This document shows positions 12,591 to 23,500 of a stretch of 64,000 nucleotides of DNA, in pieces. The translations under genes were made by a program, and so were the position numbers. Each line of letters begins with the position of its first letter. Position 1 is the stretch's first letter. Location of the stretch: contig CM026568.1 in NCBI GenBank assembly GCA_015143295.1, forward strand, positions 17,180,607-17,244,606, given 5' to 3'. Under the pieces are notes generated by a model. The model ran no database searches. It was not told the DNA's origin and saw nothing but the letters and a program-made list of their open reading frames with translations. The stretch comes from Tetracentron sinense. Its lineage: Eukaryota > Streptophyta > Magnoliopsida > Trochodendrales > Trochodendraceae.

Positions 12591-15234
12591 TGCCCTTTTC
12601 AGCACAGTTGCTTAGAGAATACTATGGGCCACCATGGTTATTTGTTGCCCGTATAACTTCGAAAGGAAGCTTATTGTCATTGTACAAGTTGTAAAAAAGG
12701 TTTCATCTAGTTCGCAAATTTTCATCAAGCCTCACCAAAATGAATCATACTTGTATAAAAAAATTCCTTTCCACAAGTTTTTGGAAAATGAAATATATCA
12801 CCTCTGCGTTAATACCTAGCTAACGCTATTTTTAATGAATTCTTATGTTTTTTCTTGCATTTCCTTTCTGTCTGGGTTTGACGATTATATGTCAAAGGAT
12901 CATAATCCTATGCCAAACTAAATAATGGTCTCAAGAAAACTAGCATCCCTATCCTTAAGAGAATGATATGGGGCAAAAAATGATTTGCCCCTCTGGTTAC
13001 TAGGCCAGGTTACCTGTTCATAAGCAATCTAGCTAATAGCTGGGTTGGGTTCGATGTAAGTATTTGAGAGGTGCAAGCTGGCAAGGCTGCACTCAAGTCA
13101 ATCTGGTCCAAGCTCAAGCTGGCATTTGAGGCTCGAACAAGCCCAGGACAGGCTTTTATCTAAGCTCAACTGTTTAAACAAGTCGAGCTCAAGCTAGATA
13201 TATTTGGTGGTAATGCTGTTTATATTATTATATAAGAATACTTTTTAACTTTCTTATCATAACGTATAATACATTTAACTTACAGTAAATAAGTTTAGGA
13301 GATAATAATAATAAAATAAAGTTGAGAATTTAAAAGCAAAAATCATAATCCTCACATTTTACTCTGGAATGTTCTCAAATCTTGTTTTTGTGTATTGATG
13401 GTGCAGTTTCTTGTACTGTAATTAATTAAATTGCTTTTATTTTAAGCATGTAAAATTGACCAAAATAATCATAAATTTTGAATCAAGTCTGAGCCAGTTC
13501 GAGCTCCACTCGACTTGAATCAAGTTCGGGCTAGGTCAAAATTCAAGTCGAGCTCAAGTTTGAATATTTGATCTCGGATCAAGCTCAGCTCAAATTCAAG
13601 CAAATAACCTAATTGTAAGGGTAATTTTTTAAATCATGTCAGCTACCACTCCAAGTCATTAGCCAGATCTCGCCCTAGATCCAGAATAACAACTCGATGT
13701 AGTTCTATTTTATTCATGCCTGTTGTTACATCATAACAGCATGCCACCTGCCATCTCAGTTAAACAGCTCGATCCCTTCCAAACCTTAGTTCATCAATTC
13801 AATGCCTTACAGTTTGCTCATGACAGCTATCGCCAGTTCAATCTCATCCAAGCAGCAATTCATTTACTTGATGCCGTCCAAACCCCTATTTATCGGATCA
13901 ATCACGTCCTTATATCTCGATCCCGTCCTTATAACAAATTGATCCGTCCACACAACTCGATCCCATCCTCAGATAAATGTAAATAGCTGTCACCTCAAGC
14001 CATAAGGTTGATCATATCCAGATTTCAACTAATCAGCTCAAACAATTTTGTTTATTCACAAACAATAACTCATATACGTCAAACTAAGCATAAGACAACT
14101 CTTGCAGCCATTTAAACCGACCTATGAATTAACTCATATATTTGAACAGGCCATGCAACTTAACATTAATGAGATCTTATATTTCGTTGACACATGACAA
14201 AGACATGCATTTATGACTGTATATTATGTCTCTATCATTATCTTTTTAAATACTTACAAGCTAAGAAAGTGACACATGGAGAGAGCCTTGTGGACCATAT
14301 CAAGAGCTGTCAGCAAATAGAATAACATGCACAACCGTCATTTGCATGCATTAACACTTTGACAATTGCTTGACTAAAAATATACGGATCAAAGGAAACA
14401 AAATGATCATTTTTCTAAACTCTGAAACCTATGGACATATTAACTTTCCTGCATTCCTATTCAATTTGATCGTGACTTAAACTTCAAAGTGTCTTTGATG
14501 AGTCAACCGACCACCCCACAACAAACTATTATTCCTTTTACCATTTATCCAACAACATGTGGAGCTAGCGGCTGGGAGAGAATTTTCTCCAATACTAAGA
14601 AAAAATTACTATAAAACAAACATTTTTCTTAGAGCCACGCAAAATTTATGAATTGACTTATCAACTCACCCTAAACCAACAAACTTACCATGGATTAGTT
14701 TTGGGGATTTCCACGGGATGGTCAGGTTGGCCAAGGCTTCCTCATCCACTTATAATTCAGACGGGTTCGGGCTAGCTTTCCAAGCAGGACATGTCATAAT
14801 ACCCGATTAATTTAATAATAGCTATATTTTTATATTATCAATGATATCAAATTTAAATTTTATTATAATTTTGTATATAACTAAGTGTTTACTTGTTTTG
14901 GAGAGATTATAAATACACAAGCTTGGTTTAAAGCCTGGAGGATTCTTCCCAAGTCAAAAGTAGACTTGACCCAAAACTGGTGCAAGACCCATCTAACACA
15001 ACATGTAGCCATGTTGTGTTACAATCCCAATGAGAAATTTTTACATCCCAATGAGAATTTTTTTTAATATATTTGTAGTCATGTTGTGTTATTTTTTGTA
15101 TTTGTAATTATTATCTTATAATAAGTACTTTCTAAAACAATTACAATCAATATTATTTTAGTTGAAATAATCAATTTTTGCATTTGGGTGAACTAATCAG
15201 AATTACTTTACACATGATCAATTATTATCCGCCT
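12591..15234. other. Spacer with degenerate repeats
   Basis: The first few hundred bases are probably the 3' UTR of PHO1;H1. Around 13.0-13.6 kb the sequence is full of CAAGCTCGAGC-like words in both orientations, like a decayed copy of the hAT-type MITE seen at 21485, but no clean ends were found. The rest is AT-rich. A small plus-strand frame at 13723-13986 has no recognisable product. Confidence 0.4.
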
Positions 15235-15243
15235 AATCACTTA

Positions 15244-15421
15244 TGAGGAGTGCTAGCCCCAAACGCATTACTCCAAATTTTTCCATAGATGCAAGATGGG
15301 CCTAACACTTGGAGATGTTTTATTATTTTAATGGTTTAAAAACCAAAAGTCAAAGATTATTTGACATTTGTATGCCCCAGTTGTCTATTTGGAAAATTTA
15401 TGACTGGGGCTAGCAAAATCC
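15244..15421. mobile_element. Mutator-like MITE (GCTAGCCCC family)
   Basis: A 178-bp non-coding element with inverted ends TGAGGAGTGCTAGCCCC and, reversed from the right, GGATTTTGCTAGCCCC. Flanked by a perfect 9-bp duplication AATCACTTA (15235-15243 and 15422-15430). Confidence 0.85.
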
Positions 15422-16321
15422 AATCACTTAGTGACAGTGTCCAACCAAACAGGATTCCAACTATCAAACGAGCCCCAAGTGTTTTAAATTCTTGAGTTGA
15501 CTCAAGTCTCGGCCCAATTGACTCCATGTTTCAAGTCAATTTGATAAGAAGAAACTCGGATTCTCAAAAACACCAAAGAAAAAACGGCGGGGAAAGGAAC
15601 TCGGTCGGCCGCCCGGTTGACTCACCAGAGTCCCGATTGTTTGTGCAGCCATATAAATAAACTATGGGGTTTTTGAATATCAATTATTGCATTCTTTCCA
15701 CTTTGCAAATACACTGTTATGAATAACAGTTTTACAAATTAACTCATTATTTTCCAACAATTAGACAAATAACCTCAACCCATGGTTATGTTAGTCTTCT
15801 GTCTGTATTTTTTATGCAATTAACTATTATGCCCTTAAGAGACTTCATAACTTTACAAAGTCCCTTTAACTCCTCTTGAACTATGGTTAATAAATTTTAA
15901 TCCTTATGATTAATTTTTTTTAATATTTCCTAAAACTCAAGGTTAGGTTACATGTTTATAAAAAAGACTATTATGACCTTAATATATTTCATAACCTTGG
16001 AAAACCTCTTTAATCGCCTTGAACTATGGTTAACAAGTTTTAAACCTAAAGGTTAATTTGTCTCATTTTAACTCCCTTAAATATGGTGAAGATTCACACC
16101 CTTAGGGATAAAGCATGTAACCTTGGTTTTTTAAAAAATAACATGTCCCCTTTTAACTCTCTTTTAACTGTGGTTAAGATACACTAATCTTTAGGGTTAA
16201 AGCATCTAACCTTGGTTTTTAAAAGAAAAAAATATCGTATCCCCTTTTAACTCCCATTAATTGTGGTTAAGCCCTTAGGGTTAAGCATCTAATCTTGGTT
16301 TTTTAGAAAAAAATAAATAAA

Positions 16322-16425
16322 TTTGGAAGGTAAGCTGGGGTTAGGCAGATCCCTACCAGAGAAACGTAGGCAGGATTCAATCCCAGATCCCTGGTATGAC
16401 ACCAAGGGACTTTAACGGGCCCATT
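16322..16425 (-). repeat. SINE-like insertion in the tandem array
   Basis: Foreign sequence between two halves of an array unit. On the minus strand it holds GGGATTGAATCC, which resembles a tRNA B box, and ends in an ATTT-rich tail toward lower coordinates. Short, and no firm target duplication, so the assignment is tentative. Confidence 0.4.
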
Positions 16426-16464
16426 TGACTCCCTTTACATGTGGTTATGATTCACTAACCCTTA

Positions 16465-16611
16465 CCCTATGTTTGGTTGCCGAAAAAATAAGTAAAAACA
16501 TGGAAAATAAAAGAAAATTAAACAAAACATAGTTAAAAATTGTATTAAAAATCTAAAATTTTCTTTTCTTTTCTATGTTTTCACCTATTTTTAAGGCAAC
16601 CAAATATAGCA
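16465..16611. mobile_element. Tourist-like (PIF/Harbinger) MITE
   Basis: A 147-bp element with inverted ends around TTTGGTTGCC, flanked by TTA on both sides (16462-16464 and 16612-16614). The neighbouring array units carry the uninterrupted target ACCCTTAGGGTT, so the empty site can be read directly beside the insertion. Confidence 0.75.
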
Positions 16612-17408
16612 TTAGGGTTAAAGTATCTAACCTTGGTTTTTAGATTTTTTTTTAAATTAACGTATCTCATTTAACTCCCTTTACACTTGGTTAAGATTCA
16701 CTAACCCTTAGGGTTAAAGCATTTAATCTTGATATTTTTTTAAAAATTTTTTAAAAACTTTAACATGTCCATTTCAACTCCTTTTACTTGTGGTTAAGCT
16801 TCACTAACCCTTAGGGTTAAAGCATTTAATCTTGGTTTTAAAAAAAAAAACTTTAATGCGTCTCTTTTAACTCTCTTTACCTGTGGTTGAGATTTACTAA
16901 TCCTTAGGGTTAAAGTATCTAATCTTGTTCTTGATTTTTTTTAAAATTAACATGTGTCATTCAACTCCCTTTACTTGTGGTTAAGATTCATTAACCCTTA
17001 CAGTTAAAGCATCTAACCTTGGGTTTTAGAAAAAATTAACGTGTTTTAACTATGGTTAAGATTCAATAACCCTTAGAGTTAATCTTCAGTTTATGGAAAA
17101 TATTAAAAAAATTAATCATATGGATTAAAATTTATTAACTATAGTTTAAGAGGAGAATGAGACTATGTAAGGTTAATGAAGTCTTAAGGATATAGTCATT
17201 TGCTTCACAAATACAGACGACGGAAATCTAACAAAACCATGGGTTGAGGTGATTTGTCAAACTGTTGGAAAACAACGAGTTAATTTACAAAACTTTTATA
17301 CATAAGAGTGTATTTGCAAAGTGGAAAGAATGTAACAGCTGATATGCAAAAGCCCCCCATAAACTATTAATGGGCGAGAGAGGGTTTTAGGGCAGGATCC
17401 TGAACCCC

Positions 17409-17416
17409 AAACCCTA
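17409..17416 (+). promoter_or_regulatory. Telo-box in EMG1 promoter/5' leader
   Basis: AAACCCTA, together with TTTTAGGG at 17385-17392 in the opposite sense. Telo-box motifs are common in promoters of plant ribosome-biogenesis genes, which fits the EMG1 product. They lie within 60 bp of the end of the Mutator-like element. Confidence 0.55.
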
Positions 17417-17594
17417 TCGTCTCTATTATCCATCCTCCTCGGCGACGTCTGAGTATCCGGCGACGTCCAAATCTCCGGCGAAGGATTCTCCGATCAGGTG
17501 AGTCCCGGTCTCTCTCTCTCTCGTCTATCTTTGGCTTCTTACCTTTAAAGCACGAAGAAAATTCTGCATTTTATTCAGTACAACCCTAGGAAAG

Positions 17595-20500
17595 ATGGTA
17601 AGGCCTTTCGCAATAAGAGGGCCTAAGCGTAAGAAGAGAGAAGAAGAATACGATAGGGAGGAGGAGGAAGAAGAAGAAGAAGAAGAAGAAGAAGAAGAGA
17701 AGTATACAGCAGAAGACGAGAGAAAAGCAGAAGAGGCCGTACATGAATTACCGGGAATTCCAGTAGTGCCCTCCGATCAGAAGTCCAAGGCTGGAGTCAT
17801 CTTCGTTCTCGAGAGGGCTTCTTTGGAAGTTGCAAAAGTCGGCAAGGTACTGTGTTTAGGTTTTTCTCTGTGGAGTTTTATTAACCTGTTAGGGTTTGGG
17901 GTTTTTAATTGGATTGTCTCATACTATTGAAAACCATAGGATTAAAAACATAAATGTCAACAGTACTTGGAAAAAAAATCTTCACCATGTGGGAAAAATC
18001 GTTGGGAAGAATGATTCAGGAAAAAAAAAAGTGATTTATTTTTATATTTGGAATTTGGACTAGTCTGCTTGATTTGCCTGTGTTTCTGTTTCTTCTATAT
18101 CTGTAGTTCATTTTTTTTTTTTTTTTAAATATTTCTAATAATTTTTTTATTTTTTTAATGTTTACAGACTTACCAGATTTTGAGCTCAGACGATCACTCC
18201 AATTTTCTACGGAAACATAACAAAAACCCTGCTGATTATAGGCCTGATATTGTTCATCAGGTTAGTGAAACTTGGAATTACTGTTCATTCATTGATTGTT
18301 AACAGTCATTCTCAATTTTATTTTATTTGTACTGATTTCTAGGTTTTATTCGTGTGCTTCGACTTTTTTTTCCCAGACAAATTTTAATACTTTAATATTT
18401 GGTCCGGAATTTTTGTACCTCCATAACCCATTTTTATTGAAAGTGTATTTGGGGATCTAATTACCGTGGTGGTTATTCTAATATGTCTTATTGTGTGAAA
18501 TATATGTGTGTTCCGAAACCATGAGCAATTGCGAATGTTGATGTGTTCAGGCTCTCCTAGCAATTTTGGATAGCCCGCTTAATAAAGCTGGGATGTTGCA
18601 AGCTGTGTATGTGAGAACTGAGAAAGGTGTGCTTTTTGAAGTTAAACCACATGTTCGTATGCCAAGGACATATAAGCGGTTTTGTGGTGTCATGTGTAAG
18701 TTGACTGATTCCCGTCCATTTCTCTCTGCGATAGCTAAATCTTTTGTGCAAATTTTATTTTGCATTCCGGATCCTGACTCTGTTTCTATTAACAATCTTT
18801 GCAGTGCAGCTACTGCAGAAATTGAGTATAAGTGCTACTGGAAAGCGTGAAAAACTTTTGCGTGTGATTAAGAACCCCGTAACTCGGCATTTGCCTATCA
18901 ATTCTCGTAAAATAGGTGAGCATTTGATACTATTGAAGTGGTTCCATTTCATTACGTGTTACTAGAAATGAGCAAATTGTTTCATTTCATTACGAGTCAC
19001 TAGAAATGAGCAAATTGTTTGCTTGCATTTCAGGCCTCTCGTATAGTTCGGAAAAGTTGGTTCAGTTACGGGACTATGTTGCTGCTGCTAGCGATGATGT
19101 GAATCTTGTCTTTGTGGTAAGTTCAAATTATTTAAGTTTCCTATATTTGTTTTGGGTTTATCTTTTAGTTAGTGCTTTAGTGTGTTTATTGTAAATACTT
19201 CAGCTGATTGGAACAGCCGAACAGCATCTTATCTGATACTATGTATATGCAGGTTGGTGCAATGTCCCATGGGAAAATTGATAAAGAGTATACAGATGAT
19301 TTTATATCAGGTAAATTCCCTTTGATTTGAACAGGTCTTCTTTCCATTTTCTTGTAGAATTATTGATGAGAAAATAGTTAAATATTCCTTTAAAAAAATT
19401 CAATTAGTTGGTTGTCTTGATTTCAAGAATTTTATAAACTTCTTTCCTGCTATATAAATGTCAACCTATAATAATTTTCTCAGATTAATTAATTACCTTG
19501 TGTAATGTATAAGATGAGAAGGAGTTCACTGTCTGTGCGTATTACAGATGCTTACTTTAAAGGTTACAAATATTTTTAAATATTTTCATTACTATGAATA
19601 TTGTGACTTGCATGCTGAGTACTCCTAATTGAAATTGCTATGACCGTTGGAAAATGACCAACTAAGTTAATTAATAATTCAATTAAAAAGTCTTCAGGCT
19701 ATGATCATAAGGTGGGATCTACATGATAATTTTTTTTCTCCTTGAAATAAATACATAAAGAAGTTATACATATATGATATAACTACTACCTTAGGATATG
19801 GATATGAACATAACCTCATCTTTATTTGGTGTTTTGGACTTTTGGACGAATTACTTTGCTTTGCCATTTCCATCGTGTATAAGTTGGAAAGATCGCTAAG
19901 CTCCTTGATGTATTACTCATGGTGGTGAAGATATAAGTTGTTTAGGTGCTCTTGGTTAAATATTCGTTGTTTGTACTTTGTACCCATATATGATAGATAG
20001 AATAATAATCACATTCTCTTCCTAATTATGTATAAAACATATATCATCATTTTAAGATCTCAATCTGCCTTGGACTTTTCCCATGGCCAGGAAGGTATTG
20101 GGATGATAAAGCCCCAACTTCAAAAGATTGTTAAAGGTAGGTGGATATTGGGTAGTTGCAATGTATAGAATAGGAGCAAGAGAAGGAGACGATTTGGATG
20201 AGGGTTGGGAAAGCTATAGTGCAAGGCGGACAAATGTTGAAGATGTCTATTTCTCCTCAATTGAGGTGAGAGATTGTTTTCCACATGGCGTGAGCTAAGA
20301 GAGTGGGAAAAACCCATAGCACTTCAATGCCATATACATGAATTTTATTAATTGGGATAGCAACGTTGCAGGGCTCTCTAGCTATTCACAGTAGGCAATA
20401 GAACCATAGGGGCAGTCAGAGGGTAAGGTGGCTAGGGTTTCATTTCGATGGGTCAAAGGTGCATGATGTATCGTGCATTAGGGGCAATCTCTCACTCGGT

Positions 20501-23500
20501 AATCTAATGACCAATCGCCATCAACTAGTTATTCCACAAGAAGTCAATGCTCAAAACACCCACGGGTTAGGCCCCAACGATCGTCCGGTTCACGGTCTAT
20601 GTGAACCGTGAGAGGTGTTCTCATCTTCATCCGGTTGTATCTCAAAGTGGGGTGAGCTATAGAGTTGATTGGCCTTCGTTTAGTGGTCAAGTCCATTATG
20701 TCACGGCCCATGATGATTTTCATGTTTCTGGACCCCAATCAGTACCCTTTTTTGGTTAATGGTCTAAAGAAATTTATTCTGATGCAGTCTGGCCCAATGA
20801 TTAAAAATACGATTTCGGGGTGTGTATTGGTTCCAATCGAAACCTATACGTATCGGTTTCGGTAACAGTTTCAAACAATACATATAATTCCTTCTTTTTA
20901 TAAATGAATTAAATTAAATATTTTAAAAATCAAATAAGTTGTAGGAACCAAATATACCAAATATAAAACCATGAGAAACAACTCAAAGAAAAAGTAACAT
21001 ACACAATTACAATCACACAATGAAATAAAATATAAATAACTAATAAATGATAAGTATCGCTCGTTCTGTATCAGTTTAAATATTGTATAGGGGTCTACCG
21101 ATATCTATAGAAAGGCTTGAAATTGGGATTTCTTTAGAAAGGCTTGAAGATGTGAGTGGAGAGGAGGTCGATGTGTTTCTTGGTCTGGAAAAATCTTGAC
21201 AACAACAGAACAAGCTACATTCGGGCAATTTTTGGGAGCCGTGCTAAAGGGGTCTAGTATGGATAATAGGGTATCCAGGTAAGTCACCCCCTCATCGTCG
21301 AAGGATAGTGACTTCTTTAATTCTCTCCCCTTATTCTCAAATCTATTGGCACGAAAGACATTAGATGGAGATGGCTGAGCATTCTTTGTTTCAATCGGTA
21401 TTATCACATATTGGGGGGAAGACAACAACACTCAGGCATCCTTGATCAAGTGTCTAGCTCGGGTGTCTCTGGTAGGATTCATAGTAGGGGTGTCAACGAG
21501 CTGAGCCGAGCTGGGCATTGCTCAGGCTCGGCTCGTTGGATTTTTGATGTTGCTCAGGCTCGGCTCGTCCACAAATCATCGAGCTCGAGCCGGCTCGTTA
21601 AACTCTATTTTAAAAAAAAATTGTATAGGGGGAATGATATTCTAACAATTAAGGGATTAAATGGTGGGGTACAAATAAAAGGGGAAGATAAAATAGTGCT
21701 TTCACTAACGTGATGAACATTTCATGTTCTTAATTTAAAAAACTTATTTCATTTTCTAATGCCTTTTAATGTAAAACTCAATATTGGCAGGGGTATAACT
21801 ATACATGGGTATTCATTGAATTAGTCGAGCCGAGCCGAGCCGAGCCGAGCCGAGCCGATCTACCTCTTACTCGAGCTCAGCTCGTTATCTAAACGAGCTT
21901 ACTCACTTGGCTCTGCTCAGCTCAACTCGATGAACTTTTTAATCCTGCTCAAGCTTGGCTCGTTTCGAGCCGAGTGGAGCTGGCTCAGCTCATTGACAGC
22001 CCTAATTCATAGTCATGCTGCCTTGATCAGGTGTCTAGCTCGGGTGTCTCTAGCAGGATCCATTGTCATGCTAACAATACCGGATTTAGAAAGCTAGAAT
22101 CTTCTAATTCGAGTCTCACTCCTAGGTTTCAGGTGTACCAATTCTTTCTCCCTATCGATCAGCAGCTGTGGTGGATTGCGAAGGACCAAGTTCAGTTTAG
22201 AGTTTTAGGACGACGTTGGTCTTAGGTTGGCATCGTAGGGGGTGTTGAATTATTGGCATCGTCTGTTGAATGTCGATTTCAACAATATCTCATTCCTCTC
22301 CCCGTTCTACCCCTATCCGACTGGGTAGCAAGGATAAGTCGGGTAGAGGTATTTTCAATTGTTTGGATTGTGAGACCAATGCCCAATATATATCGATACA
22401 AGGATATATGATACCACTTACAGTTGGGGAAAACGAGTCTATGTTAGGTCTTGGTCAGGAAGGGTGTGTGAATGGTATCTCTGAATGAGTTCAGACTAGA
22501 GTTTGTAACTCCTGATAGTACGACAGCTGATGTAGTTTGGAGCATGGGGGCAAGCTCTAGGTTTTCTAAGTCGAAGGTTCAAGGGGCAGTGTCCGAATAG
22601 GTTTTGGAAAGGTCGAGGAATTTGAGAAATTCCTAGGTCTGTTGTTCGAGAGGCACACAGAGGAGATTAGAGCTCTTTTACAGTCCTTAGAGAAGTGTAG
22701 TTCCATTCAGAAATCTAGCAGCGTTGTGCTTGAGGTCAGAGGGTTACAGTCTAACGTTAACTACGATACGAAAGGTCGTCTCAAGAAAGGTAGGGGTGGT
22801 CAGCCTTGTTAGTAATGGGGTTGTGTCTAATTTCATGAAACATCCGAGGTATAGGTCAAGCCAAGAAGATTTTGGATCAAACAAATAGTCAAATCCAAAA
22901 GGACGATCAAGAGTCTCACATTAGAGATCTTTGGGGCAAGCGCTGCTCGGATTTATTAATGGCACCCTCGATTGATGCATCCGACTGAATTTTGTTAGTC
23001 TGAAGCAGGAGCCTACTCGCTCTATCTTGTGTCAGATGGTCTTGGACAAGTTAATTTGGGTCTTTTCTAGGGTTTACAAGCCATCAGGCAATGCGGGTTC
23101 ATTCGATTTTTGGTAGGATTTAGATGATAGAAGTCTCAGGCGGGGGCCTCCATGGTGCCTTGGAGGAGATTTTAATTGTGTGCTTCTCCCAGGAAAGGAA
23201 CATTAATTATGTGTGCTTCTCCTAGGAAAGGAAAGGGGATGTAATAATCTAATCAAGTAGTATCTCGTTGGTGGGTTTATCTTTTGACACGACATGGTAA
23301 GCTATTGATTGGGGCCAGATATACATGGTTTAGTTTGCAAGAAAGCCCTGGGCTTAGTAGGTTGGATAGGTTCCTCTTTTGCAATAGATGGGAGCATAAA
23401 TTTTTTGACGTTGTTCAATCCTCCTTTCCTAAGCCTACCTCAGGTCATTACCCGATCATGTTAGCCCTGGGATTTTTTTTAGAGGGCCCACCCCTCTAAG

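Larger units (their letters stand above)
15850..17100. repeat. Tandem array of ~100-bp units inside the element
   Basis: About ten degenerate copies of a unit built from TTTAACTCCCTTTAC, TGTGGTTAAGATTCAC, TAACCCTTAGGGTTAAAGC and ATCTAACCTTGGTTTT followed by an A/T run. Two younger insertions interrupt it (about 16322-16425 and 16465-16611). Units drift in length through their A/T runs. Confidence 0.85.
15666..17358. mobile_element. Non-autonomous Mutator-like element, long TIRs
   Basis: A 1.7-kb element bounded by inverted repeats of about 200 bp (about 15666-15865 and 17160-17358). Both contain the same landmarks read inward: GGGG..TTTTG..ATATC, CATTCTTTCCACTTTGCAAA, TTTTCCAACA and CCTCAACCCATGG. 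Perfect 9-bp direct repeats ATAAACTAT flank it (15657-15665 and 17359-17367), the Mutator hallmark. No transposase is encoded. Between the TIRs lies a tandem array of a ~100-bp unit. Its right end is about 50 bp from the telo-box of the EMG1 promoter. Confidence 0.9.

Noticed and set aside
13723-13986. 87-codon plus-strand frame after PHO1;H1
   Set aside because: No known motif, no splice context, in repeat-rich spacer.
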